64,000 nucleotides of DNA from JAFGVL01 sp963662245 (GTDB lineage Bacteria > Bacteroidota > Bacteroidia > Bacteroidales > Paludibacteraceae): positions 182,943-246,942 of the forward strand of contig CAXXVQ010000002.1 of assembly GCA_963662245.2 (NCBI GenBank), written 5' to 3'. The notes beneath the pieces were generated by a model. That model did no database searches. It saw nothing but the letters and a program-made list of their open reading frames with translations, and was not told the origin of the DNA. How positions within the stretch are numbered: position 1 is the first letter of the stretch; every line of letters begins with the position of its first letter. Below, piece after piece: positions 8,772 to 17,143 of the stretch. Position numbers and translations under genes: made by a program.

Positions 8772-9281
8772 TTATTCTTTTAATAAAGTCTGAATAGCCA
8801 AGTCAATTTCATCGACATCATATTCATTAAAGCCTATTGTAAAATAAGCGATAACACCTTTTTTGTCGACAACAAACATACGCGGAATATAGCGAGAGGC
8901 AAATTGGTCGTAAATCTCTGACATTGGGTCAGCATACATCGGCATCTTATAATGCTGCTGCAACTTAAATCTATCTACCTCACCTTGCTTATGCTTTCTA
9001 CCAAAGGCTAAAAACACAAAATCGGGATTATCCTTGTATTTTTTCCAAATGCGGCTATCTAGCAAAGGCAATTCGCGACGACATGAACCACACCAAGTGG
9101 CAAAAAAGGTAATTACAACTACTTTTCCTTTTAAATTAGTAGACTTAAAAGCCTTTCCATGCTCATCAAAAAACTCAAAATCGGGCATTTCATCATCTAC
9201 CTGCAAACCATATTCTGCTTGTGCCGAAGCAATTAAGCTACAGAAAACAAGGATAGATATTATTACCGATTTCAGTTTCAT
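8772..9281 (-). CDS. TlpA-like thioredoxin-fold protein, exported (second of a pair)
   Basis: A 169-residue protein with a signal peptide (MKLKSVIISILVFCSLIASAQA). The mature TlpA/ResA-type domain has the redox motif ATWCGSCRRELPLL and the cis-Pro region SRYIPRMFVVDKKG. It probably acts as a periplasmic thiol oxidoreductase or peroxiredoxin-like reductase (AhpC/TSA superfamily). Its start lies 2 nt after the stop of the upstream paralog, with a GGAGGAATAATA ribosome site in the end of that gene, so the two are co-translated. The CGSC active site differs from the CGPC of the paralog, suggesting a different redox potential. Confidence 0.87.
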   Translation of the reverse strand: MKLKSVIISILVFCSLIASAQAEYGLQVDDEMPDFEFFDEHGKAFKSTNLKGKVVVITFFATWCGSCRRELPLLDSRIWKKYKDNPDFVFLAFGRKHKQGEVDRFKLQQHYKMPMYADPMSEIYDQFASRYIPRMFVVDKKGVIAYFTIGFNEYDVDEIDLAIQTLLKE

Positions 9282-9283
9282 TA

Positions 9284-9799
9284 TTATTCCTCCAGTAATC
9301 TATTCAGGACAGTTACCATCTCCTCAAAATCATGTTTGGTAAAACCAACTGACACATACGCCACCTTTCCGTCTTTGCCAATAATATAGTTTCGAGGAAT
9401 ATATCCCGAAGCAAATGTTTTGAATATTATTTCTTTTTCATCAGGATACATTGGCAAATCATACAGGTTTTTATTCTTAAACTTGTTGATTTCCTTCCAG
9501 TTATGACCTCTACCGAACACACATAAAGCAAAATTAGTACTGTCTTTATATCTTTCCCAAATATTTGCTTCCACTAAGGGTAATTCCTTTTTGCAAGGCC
9601 CACACCAAGTCGCAAAAATATTTACCAGCACCACTTTCCCTTTATAATCAGAAAAGTTAATTGTTTGTCCATCTTCAGTAGTGTTAATAACAAAATTAGG
9701 AACTGTATCTCCAACCGTCAAAACATCTCCATCATCAGCTAAAACAGTAACCGATAATAATAGTAAGATGCTTAAGAAAAGAGCTTTAATTTTTTGCAT
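9284..9799 (-). CDS. TlpA-like thioredoxin-fold protein, exported (first of a pair)
   Basis: A 171-residue paralog of the following gene, with signal peptide MQKIKALFLSILLLLSVTVL ending near ADDG. The redox motif is FATWCGPCKKELPLV and the cis-Pro segment SGYIPRNYIIGKDG. The domain is the TlpA/ResA family of periplasmic thioredoxins, often concerned with cytochrome c maturation or protein disulfide reduction; substrates here are unknown. It begins 9 nt after menC, so it is probably in the men operon, a setting that hints at a link to menaquinone-dependent respiration, though this may only be positional. Confidence 0.87.
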   Translation of the reverse strand: MQKIKALFLSILLLLSVTVLADDGDVLTVGDTVPNFVINTTEDGQTINFSDYKGKVVLVNIFATWCGPCKKELPLVEANIWERYKDSTNFALCVFGRGHNWKEINKFKNKNLYDLPMYPDEKEIIFKTFASGYIPRNYIIGKDGKVAYVSVGFTKHDFEEMVTVLNRLLEE

Positions 9800-9808
9800 A
9801 GCTTAGTT

Positions 9809-10846
9809 TTAATTGATTTCGCCCCAAGTCAATTGAGGATTATAATGTATACTTCCACTGTTTACAACAAGTGGAGATGGTATATTGTTGTGATACAGAC
9901 TTCCGGTGCCCAAACCTTGCGGCATAGGATTTTGTTTGGTAAATGCCCATTGCGCAATGGCGTTTAAGCCAATATTTGCTTCCAAAGCAGAGGTTGCCCA
10001 CCAGCCGATATTTAGTTTTTCAGCCTCGGCAATCCATTCGTCAGAAGCTTGTAAACCACCCACTAATGATGGTTTTAAAATAATATATTGAGGCATAATA
10101 GCCTGCAAAAGTTTTGTTTTTTCAGCACGAGCATGTACGCCGATCAGCTCCTCATCGAGTGCTATGGCAATTGGCGACTGCTTACAAAGTTCCGCCATCG
10201 CTCCAATATTATGTTGCTTAATGGGTTGCTCAATCGAGTGAATCTTATATTGCTCCAAAGCCTTTATGCGCTCTAAAGCCTCATCTATAGGAAAACCGCC
10301 ATTGGCATCCAATCGCAATACCACATTAGGAAATGACTTGCGCATCTGGGAAATAAAATACGATTCCTCATCAAAATCCAGTGCGCCCACTTTCATTTTC
10401 AACACAGAAAAACCTTCCTTGAATTTCTTTTCTGCTTGATGCCACATAAAGTCAAACTCACCCATCCAGATAAGTCCGTTGATTGGAATTGAGCTTTTGC
10501 CTTCCGTAAAAGCAGATGGAAACAACAGTCGCTTCCCTCCTCTATTTAAATCCAACAAAGCCGTTTCGATAGCAAAACGCAAAGACGGATAAGCTTCTAA
10601 GTCTGTATAAAAAGTATCTTTTAACTGATTGATATTCTCAACGCTTTCAGCAATTTTCGTTTCCAGTTCCGGGACATCATCAATGCTTAATTTTGGAATA
10701 ATGGAGCACTCACCTACACCTACCACAGAAGGATTAACCTCATCCCAAACCGAGATAAACCAACTATCCTTATGCTGCAAAACCCCGCGCGATGTGCCGC
10801 CGGGGATAATAAAGTCAAGTGTATGTTTTTTGAATTGAGCTTTCAT
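9809..10846 (-). CDS. menC: o-Succinylbenzoate synthase (MenC)
   Basis: MenC dehydrates SHCHC to o-succinylbenzoate. The 345-residue protein belongs to the enolase superfamily. The barrel shows the catalytic KMKVG lysine, the metal ligands in RLDANGG, IEQP and ALDEE, and the second lysine in ILKPSLVGG. An N-terminal capping domain precedes it. Length is typical for Bacteroidota MenC. It lies between menB, across a repeat-filled gap of about 75 nt, and the thioredoxin pair, which starts 9 nt downstream. Confidence 0.95.
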   Translation of the reverse strand: MKAQFKKHTLDFIIPGGTSRGVLQHKDSWFISVWDEVNPSVVGVGECSIIPKLSIDDVPELETKIAESVENINQLKDTFYTDLEAYPSLRFAIETALLDLNRGGKRLLFPSAFTEGKSSIPINGLIWMGEFDFMWHQAEKKFKEGFSVLKMKVGALDFDEESYFISQMRKSFPNVVLRLDANGGFPIDEALERIKALEQYKIHSIEQPIKQHNIGAMAELCKQSPIAIALDEELIGVHARAEKTKLLQAIMPQYIILKPSLVGGLQASDEWIAEAEKLNIGWWATSALEANIGLNAIAQWAFTKQNPMPQGLGTGSLYHNNIPSPLVVNSGSIHYNPQLTWGEIN

Positions 10847-10849
10847 CTT

Positions 10850-10919
10850 AACTATTAACGATTAGCGATTAACGATTAGCAATTACTAACCACTTACCGC
10901 TAACAGTTTAACGCTAATT
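10850..10919. repeat. Intergenic 'ATTAGCGATTAACG' repeat
   Basis: Direct repeats of the word ATTAACGATTAGCG occur at 10853-10885 and are answered by inverted words (CGCTAACAGTTTAACGCTAA) at 10898-10917. The gap lies between menB and menC. Its unit is too short and unspaced to be CRISPR. Confidence 0.55.
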
Positions 10920-10922
10920 CAA

Positions 10923-11738
10923 TTAAGGAAACTTGGGGTAATTCTTAAACTCAGGATCGCGTTTTTCCAAGAAAGCATGTTTTCCTTCTTGTGCTTCTTC
11001 CATTAGGTAATACATCAAAGTAGCATCTCCTGCAAATTCCATTAATCCGGCTTGACCGTCAAGTTCTGCATTCAATGCGCGTTTTACCATGCGCAAAGCA
11101 GTATGACTGCGAGAAAGCATGATTTTACACCATTCCACAGTTGTGTCTTCCAATTGATCTAAAGGCACCACGGTATTCACCAAGCCCATTTCCAAAGCTT
11201 CTTGCGCTGAATATTGTTTGCAAAGGAACCAGATTTCGCGTGCTTTCTTTTGTCCAACGATACGAGCAAGGTATGATGAACCAAATCCTGCATCAAAGCT
11301 TCCCACTTTAGGACCTGTTTGTCCGAAGATGGCATTTTCTGAAGCGATAGATAAGTCACAAACCACATGTAACACATGTCCGCCACCAATAGCAAAACCA
11401 TTAACCATAGCCACAACTGGTTTAGGCAATGAGCGGATTTTCTTGTGCAAATCCAACACATTTAACCGAGGCACACCATTTTCGTCGATGTAACCGCCAA
11501 GACCTTTTACCTTTTGGTCACCACCGGCACAAAAAGCCGTATCACCTGAACCGGTAAGAACTACCACCCCGATATCCATTCGTTCACGGCAGATATCCAT
11601 AGCGTCAAGCAGTTCGTTGATCGTTTGCGGACGGAATGCGTTACGCACTTCCTCACGACAAATAGTTAGTTTGGCAATGCCCTCAAAAAACTCAAATTTA
11701 ATGTCTGTATATTCCTTAATAGGAGTCCAATTTCTCAT
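10923..11738 (-). CDS. menB: 1,4-Dihydroxy-2-naphthoyl-CoA synthase (MenB)
   Basis: MenB closes the naphthoquinone ring (crotonase family). I place the start at the ATG complementary to 11736-11738 (MRNWTPIKEYTDIKFEFFEG), giving 271 residues. An upstream in-frame ATG at 11813 would add 25 residues that only translate the intergenic repeat. Family signatures are the oxyanion-hole segments GDTAFCAGGDQKVKG and AIGGGHVLHVVCDLSIASE, FGQTGPKVGSFDAGFGSSYL with the conserved Asp, and the C-terminal FLEKRDPEFKNYPKFP. It is transcribed after menD. Confidence 0.96.
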   Translation of the reverse strand: MRNWTPIKEYTDIKFEFFEGIAKLTICREEVRNAFRPQTINELLDAMDICRERMDIGVVVLTGSGDTAFCAGGDQKVKGLGGYIDENGVPRLNVLDLHKKIRSLPKPVVAMVNGFAIGGGHVLHVVCDLSIASENAIFGQTGPKVGSFDAGFGSSYLARIVGQKKAREIWFLCKQYSAQEALEMGLVNTVVPLDQLEDTTVEWCKIMLSRSHTALRMVKRALNAELDGQAGLMEFAGDATLMYYLMEEAQEGKHAFLEKRDPEFKNYPKFP

Positions 11739-11741
11739 AAT

Positions 11742-11822
11742 ATATAAATTAGCAGATTTGTTAATTAGCAGATTAGCAAATGGTTTTTCATTGGCACATT
11801 TGCTAATTGGCATATTTGCACA
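11742..11822. repeat. Intergenic 'TTAGCAGATTAGCAAAT' inverted repeat
   Basis: The words AATTAGCAGATTTG, AATTAGCAGATTAGCAAATG and, inverted, CACATTTGCTAATTGGC and CATATTTGCACATT make an imperfect long palindrome between menD and menB. This 'tagcaaat/atttgcta' filler is another dispersed Bacteroidota type. It creates a false N-terminal extension for menB. Confidence 0.6.
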
Positions 11823-13511
11823 TTATTTCAGTTGATTAAAATACTCTTTCAATATTTTTGCATTCTCAAGTCTTGGGGTTTTTACTTCCAAAACTGAGGC
11901 TTGATTGTTATTAGCAAAAAACTCCGGCAACACTTTCAGCAGCTCATCTTCACTTTCACAAGCATAGTGTTTTAAACCGAATCCTTTTACCAAATGCTCA
12001 CATGAGATATCTTGCTTAACTTCGAAAAACGATTCCATTTCCTCATTACTCATTGCACCAGACACATAGCGGAAAATCCCACCGCCTCCGTTGTTAATTA
12101 CAATGATTTTAAAATCAGGTCGCAAGTAACTATTCCACAGCGCATTACTATCATAATAAAAGCTCAAGTCGCCTGTGATAAATAGCGTTGACACATCTAC
12201 CACACTGGCAGCACCTACGGCAGTGCTTGTACAACCGTCAATTCCATTCGTTCCTCTATTAGCAAAAAACGGGAATTGGTTATATTCCTCAAATAACTGC
12301 ACATAACGAATTGGTGTACTGTTTGCCACCTGCACCGCAGTTTGAGCCGGTATATAATCTTTCAACAAGGAGAAAAAACGCAAGTCACACCATGGTAGTC
12401 GCTCAATAAAATAGCTGTGCTTTTCTACAACTTTATCCTTTTGAATTAACCATGAATCCTGATAACGGCTTTTCTTTGGCGCAGAATTATCCAACATCAG
12501 CTTTAAGAAATCTACCGGTTCCACATCTACAGAAGCTGTCAATGCACGATAGGTATCAGGTGTGTTTGGAGCAACACTTACATGCCAATGCTCTTTCGGC
12601 TTATTTTGGCGTAAAAGCGTTTTAATATTTTTAGAAGTAAGTTGGCCGTCAAAAGTGATTAACAGAGTTGGAGTATATAACGCCATATCTTCAGGATTAA
12701 TAGAAGCCAACACTTTATCTATGCTTTGGATAAATTTAGAATTCAACATATTTGATGTTGTTTCCGTAAGTACCAACACATTCTTTGTTTCAGCCAATTC
12801 ACTTAGCAATGAGCTAAGTTCTTCATTAGGTTTTAGCATTCCCAATAAAATCATTACGGATTCAGCGGCATTCCATTTTTCAAGTAATGCTTGTGCTTCA
12901 ATCTCTGAAAGCTGTTTCTTTGCAGCAATCCTTAGTGCCGTTTTTTTCTTTTTAGGTTGATAAATAGCTCTTCCATACAACGGCTCATCTAAAGGGATGT
13001 TGATATGAACGGGACCACAGCCACTATCTGTTGCATGAAACAAGGCATCCGTCACCAAACGATTTAATTGCCACTCGTTTTGAGGTGAGTCCAAATCAAC
13101 AGGCAATGTACAGGAAAACTTTATATAATTTGCATAAATATTATTTTGACGAATGGTTTGTCCATCAGCTTGGTCTATCCACTCTTGTGGACGGTCAGCC
13201 GAAATCACAACCAACGGCACTTGCTGATAATATGCCTCAGCCACTGCCGGAGCATAATTCAAAGCAGCAGTACCACTAGTACACACCAAAGCAACAGGTC
13301 TGTTTAGTTGTTGTGCCATACCCAATGCAAAAAATGCCGCCGAACGCTCATCTACAATCGTGTAGCATTTAATATCCTGGCATGCAGAGAAAGAAAATAT
13401 CAACGGAGCATTTCGTGATCCGGGAGAGATTACAGCTTCTTTTATGCCATTCTCTACACATAAATCAACTAATGCTTTTACTGTTTTAATATCCGAGTAT
13501 TGTTCTGACAT
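11823..13511 (-). CDS. menD: SEPHCHC synthase (MenD)
   Basis: MenD is the thiamine-diphosphate enzyme joining isochorismate and 2-oxoglutarate to SEPHCHC. The 562-residue protein has ISPGSRNAPLIFSF and the glutamate in DERSAAFFALGMAQ, then VCTSGTAALNYAPAVAEAYY, the NRGTNGIDGCTSTAVGAA segment and the ThDP/Mg motif ITGDLSFYYDSNALWN leading to NNGGGGIFR. Length is normal. Its start is 5 nt after the menF stop, so translation is tightly coupled. No menH-type hydrolase or menA is present in the window. Confidence 0.97.
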   Translation of the reverse strand: MSEQYSDIKTVKALVDLCVENGIKEAVISPGSRNAPLIFSFSACQDIKCYTIVDERSAAFFALGMAQQLNRPVALVCTSGTAALNYAPAVAEAYYQQVPLVVISADRPQEWIDQADGQTIRQNNIYANYIKFSCTLPVDLDSPQNEWQLNRLVTDALFHATDSGCGPVHINIPLDEPLYGRAIYQPKKKKTALRIAAKKQLSEIEAQALLEKWNAAESVMILLGMLKPNEELSSLLSELAETKNVLVLTETTSNMLNSKFIQSIDKVLASINPEDMALYTPTLLITFDGQLTSKNIKTLLRQNKPKEHWHVSVAPNTPDTYRALTASVDVEPVDFLKLMLDNSAPKKSRYQDSWLIQKDKVVEKHSYFIERLPWCDLRFFSLLKDYIPAQTAVQVANSTPIRYVQLFEEYNQFPFFANRGTNGIDGCTSTAVGAASVVDVSTLFITGDLSFYYDSNALWNSYLRPDFKIIVINNGGGGIFRYVSGAMSNEEMESFFEVKQDISCEHLVKGFGLKHYACESEDELLKVLPEFFANNNQASVLEVKTPRLENAKILKEYFNQLK

Positions 13512-13516
13512 ATCTT

Positions 13517-14617
13517 TTATTTTTTGCTCAAGATTTTTAATAAACCTTCTGCCTTTAACTGAGTTTCCTGATATTCTTTTTCCACTTCTGACATGGCTGT
13601 AATTCCACCACCAACATATATTCCCGTTGCATCTTTAAAAAACTGCATACAGCGAATATTTACAAAAAAACTAAAATCACCATTCTCTGCTACCGAACCA
13701 AGAAAACCGGCATACAAACCTCTATCATGTTTCTCAGTCTCTAAGATAATAGATTTTGATTTATCTTTTGGATAACCACATACGGCCGGTGTCGGGTGTA
13801 AAGCTTCAACAAACTGACCTAAACGATTCTCAACTGAAGTTCTGGGAAATCTAAATACAGTTTTTAAGTGCGAAACATGCCCGGCATTAACTGTCATGGG
13901 ACCTTCTTTTTTAAAATACGCAACCTTAAATTCATTCAATTGCTCTGAAATATAATCCGTAACAATATCCTGTTCGTCAAGTTCTTTTGTTTCCCAATTT
14001 ACCTGTGGAGTATTTTTAAGCGTACCCGCTAAGGAAACTGTTTCAATATCCTCTTTATTTCCCTTTAAAAAAAGCTCAGGACTAGCTCCCATCCACAATC
14101 CACATTCAGGAGTATATAACAAGTAATTATATGTTGAATGACTGGTTTCACAAAGATGCAGATAGAAAGAAGCAATATCGTCAATATTTGTTTTAGCCTC
14201 TAATTGGCATCGGGATAATATCGCTTTGGAAATTTCACCATCACTTATTGCTTTATGAATTGCAGAAAACGCTTGCTCATAGCTTTCATAAGTTGATGAG
14301 CTTGGACTAGCTTTTAGTTCTAATTCTTTTTTTGGAAAAGACGCTATTAGTTCTAGAATCTCGGTAGGATAATTATCAAAATCAGCTTCATATTGAGCAG
14401 AAATCAATAATGATTGTTGATGTTCATTATCAAATGGCACTACTAAAAATCCTTTTTGAGAACAGATATTTTGTCCGGTAAAAAGAAAAGACTCCGACTC
14501 GAATCCAAGTAGTAATTTTATCTTTTGTGAATCAGGCATACAATACGCCATAAATGGCACCGCTTTTTGCAAACACAATGACAAAATTTTATTTTCTATA
14601 CCGATAGTGTGCATCAT
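13517..14617 (-). CDS. menF: Isochorismate synthase (MenF)
   Basis: The product (366 residues) converts chorismate to isochorismate, the first step of menaquinone synthesis. The chorismate-binding fold is shown by VSLAGTLKN, HPTPAVCGYPKDKS, the RGLYAGFLGSV segment (KHDRGLYAGFLGS) and the Mg-binding IYVGGGITAMSEVEKEYQET. The N-terminal third is poorly conserved, as is usual. It is the first gene of the men operon (F-D-B-C-thioredoxins-E). A possible -7 element TAAGTTTG lies at 14641-14648 on the minus strand. Two consecutive ATG codons make the exact start uncertain by one residue. EntC is an alternative, but the context favours menF. Confidence 0.93.
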   Translation of the reverse strand: MMHTIGIENKILSLCLQKAVPFMAYCMPDSQKIKLLLGFESESFLFTGQNICSQKGFLVVPFDNEHQQSLLISAQYEADFDNYPTEILELIASFPKKELELKASPSSSTYESYEQAFSAIHKAISDGEISKAILSRCQLEAKTNIDDIASFYLHLCETSHSTYNYLLYTPECGLWMGASPELFLKGNKEDIETVSLAGTLKNTPQVNWETKELDEQDIVTDYISEQLNEFKVAYFKKEGPMTVNAGHVSHLKTVFRFPRTSVENRLGQFVEALHPTPAVCGYPKDKSKSIILETEKHDRGLYAGFLGSVAENGDFSFFVNIRCMQFFKDATGIYVGGGITAMSEVEKEYQETQLKAEGLLKILSKK

Positions 14618-14683
14618 TTTAACCCTAAACTTGAAACATGCAAACTTACGATTTTTCAGCCATCAAGCCATCACACAAAGGCA

Positions 14684-14716
14684 TAAAAAATGGGCATTCT
14701 TTAACTGAATACCCAT
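14684..14716 (-). terminator. Terminator after the amylomaltase gene
   Basis: On the minus strand ATGGGTATTC and GAATGCCCAT (14690-14716) form a hairpin just after the stop, followed by TTTTTTATG. Confidence 0.8.
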
Positions 14717-14722
14717 AATATT

Positions 14723-17032
14723 TTATCGTCGACCTTCATCAACCATACTGCACACCTTTTGGTTAAAATCAGTAGCATTCAAAAGTTCATCCACATCTAA
14801 ATGCATACGATAATTCCATATATGATTAGGATCATCCGGAATATTTATCCGTTCAGCATAAGGATCTGGATACCTCAAGTCGGCATCTACGGCTAACCAG
14901 TCTTGTATAGGTAGAATCACCCACATTGCCGGTGACTGCAGGTGCTGTATTAATATCTTCTCGGCAATCCAAGGCTCACATATTATAGGAGCTTCACCTG
15001 CTTCAAATAACATATGATTAAAATAGCGCTGAGTTTTTGCTCTATCCTCTTCCCACCACATACGAATAGGACTCATATCATGTGTCGAAGTAGTACATAC
15101 TGACATATAAGGAGCAAAATAAGGCACACCAAACTCATGACCATATTCCTTCGGCATCCTTTGAATCTCTAATGACAAGATTTTTAGTTCAGTCATCACT
15201 TCTGCAACCGAAGCGGGAATCATACCTAAATCTTCACCACAAGCAAGCATAAAAGTTGAGTTCACCAATGCCGGCAATTTCATCATTGCATGCTGTTTCC
15301 AATACTCATTATGTCTATGATAAAAGAATTCTTCGTACAAACGACGATATCCATCCTGATTATCTTCACTTAATTGCTTATAAGTATCATTACTTTGGTA
15401 TGAGATACGAGGATGATATCTATCCTCATGTTTGCAATCCCTCAAAAATAGCACTTGACAAAACAACATCAATAATTTATCTCTGATTTTGAGATCATGA
15501 TCTTCAGTTCTATTATTTTTTTCAAAATAATCATATATCTTTTGCTGCGAATCATACTTGGACTTAAATCGATATCCACCAAGTTTATATTCCTCAAAGA
15601 ATAAATAATTGACCTCAGAATAGTTTGCACCAAAATACCGCTGTAAAGTATTTAAAGTGACAACCGGCATAAGCAAAAAATCCTCGTCAATATCTAAACC
15701 ATAGCTTTCAATATTTTCAGGTTTTAAAGACATTGCAGGATAAAACTGACCGAGTAAACCCCAAAGTTGATCTTTAGGGATTTGCCAAATACGGAAAAAC
15801 CCAAGTATATGATCAATACGATATGCATCAAAGAAGTTTGACATATACTGCAATCGATCCAGCCACCAACCAAAATTATCCTCAGCCATCAAGTCCCAAT
15901 TATAAGTTGGGAATCCCCAATTCTGACCTTTTAATGAAAAATAATCTGGCGGTGCACCTGCTTGCATATCCAAATTAAACAAACATGGATTACACCAAAC
16001 ATCTACACTTGTTGGGCTTACCCCTATAGGAATATCCCCTTTAAGCATAACTCGTTTCTCTTTTGCATATTCATGCACAGACACCAACTGTTGATACAAA
16101 TGAAATTGCAAAAAGAAATACAATCCAACTTCTTTCACATTATCGTTTAAAACAACCTGCAATTCATCTTCATCATAAGTGCTTAATCTCGACCACTTAT
16201 TAAAATCAGCAGTTTTCTCATTATCTCTTAAAAAACTAAACACTGCATATGGCTCTAACCAAAGCCGATTATCCTCATAGAAGAGTTTATATTCCTCAGA
16301 TTCAAAAAGAGCTTCCCCTTCTTGCTCATAAATTAACTTAAAGTACTCCCATTTATATTTTACTACATTTTCGTAATCAATTTTCTTAGCCTCATTAAGC
16401 TCTTGTTTTTTCTTTTCATAGAATAATCTTTGTTTTTTATCCTTCAAATCTCCTAAAACATCTACATTAAGATACAAAGGGTGAAGAGCAAAAACTGACA
16501 ACGAATTATAAGGGTAAGAATCTTTGGAAGTAAAAGTATGAGTGGTATCATTTACCGGAAGTGTTTGAATCATTCGCATTCCGGTTTGGCTAGCCCAATC
16601 TATCATTTTCTTGAGATCAAAAAACTCTCCAATACCAAACCCAGCTTTACTGCGTAGCGAAAATACAGGAACAGCAACACCGGCTCCTCTAAACATTTGC
16701 AAATCAAAACACAACTCTTCGTCTTTAAACATAACCCCTTCATCTTCAAAAGGAATTTCTGCTGTAAATCTATTTTCCCTAGCTTCCCAAGCTATAATCT
16801 TTTCATCTTGAGGATCATAAATAACATACTTATATTCTAAAGGATAATTAAAACTCTGGGCATCAACTGAAACTTTCCATGAATGAAAATCATCAGTTAA
16901 CATCAATACAGGTGATTCGTCAGACCAATTCCCCAACACTCGCTGGTTACCTAATACACCTAACTTCCAATTATTCATTCTTAGAAGCTCAGCCCACCTT
17001 GGTTCATAATCAACAACAAAACTCAGTCTCAT
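14723..17032 (-). CDS. malQ: 4-alpha-Glucanotransferase (amylomaltase) with an N-terminal CBM20-like domain
   Basis: A 769-residue glycoside hydrolase family 77 enzyme that disproportionates malto-oligosaccharides. Residues 1-105 form one starch-binding domain (VLGNWSDESPVLM and the PLEYKYVIYD segment). The catalytic domain starts at about residue 115 (FRGAGVAVPVFSLRS). Catalytic features are the nucleophile Asp in FDAYRIDHILGFFRIW (near residue 405), the acid/base Glu in CGEDLGMIP and the transition-state Asp in TSTHDMSPIR. Bacteroidota relatives of about 890 residues carry two CBM20 domains, so this one appears to have lost one. It is monocistronic with its own terminator; no other glycogen gene is nearby. 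Confidence 0.92.
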   Translation of the reverse strand: MRLSFVVDYEPRWAELLRMNNWKLGVLGNQRVLGNWSDESPVLMLTDDFHSWKVSVDAQSFNYPLEYKYVIYDPQDEKIIAWEARENRFTAEIPFEDEGVMFKDEELCFDLQMFRGAGVAVPVFSLRSKAGFGIGEFFDLKKMIDWASQTGMRMIQTLPVNDTTHTFTSKDSYPYNSLSVFALHPLYLNVDVLGDLKDKKQRLFYEKKKQELNEAKKIDYENVVKYKWEYFKLIYEQEGEALFESEEYKLFYEDNRLWLEPYAVFSFLRDNEKTADFNKWSRLSTYDEDELQVVLNDNVKEVGLYFFLQFHLYQQLVSVHEYAKEKRVMLKGDIPIGVSPTSVDVWCNPCLFNLDMQAGAPPDYFSLKGQNWGFPTYNWDLMAEDNFGWWLDRLQYMSNFFDAYRIDHILGFFRIWQIPKDQLWGLLGQFYPAMSLKPENIESYGLDIDEDFLLMPVVTLNTLQRYFGANYSEVNYLFFEEYKLGGYRFKSKYDSQQKIYDYFEKNNRTEDHDLKIRDKLLMLFCQVLFLRDCKHEDRYHPRISYQSNDTYKQLSEDNQDGYRRLYEEFFYHRHNEYWKQHAMMKLPALVNSTFMLACGEDLGMIPASVAEVMTELKILSLEIQRMPKEYGHEFGVPYFAPYMSVCTTSTHDMSPIRMWWEEDRAKTQRYFNHMLFEAGEAPIICEPWIAEKILIQHLQSPAMWVILPIQDWLAVDADLRYPDPYAERINIPDDPNHIWNYRMHLDVDELLNATDFNQKVCSMVDEGRR

Positions 17033-17143
17033 TTCCTAATTAGTTTTAATTATGTGTATTAAAAACAAAAAGCTATACAGTTCAAAGTTAAAAAAACTTT
17101 GGAGACTGCATAGCTCTTGAAAATATATAAAGGTAAGAAAATA

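Noticed and set aside
10850..10919. CRISPR-like array of ATTAGCGATTAACG
   Set aside because: Units are short, abut without unique spacers, and include inverted copies; no cas gene is present.
11739..11813. N-terminal extension of menB by 25 residues
   Set aside because: The added sequence is only the translation of the intergenic TTAGCAAAT repeat; the conserved MenB start is at 11738.
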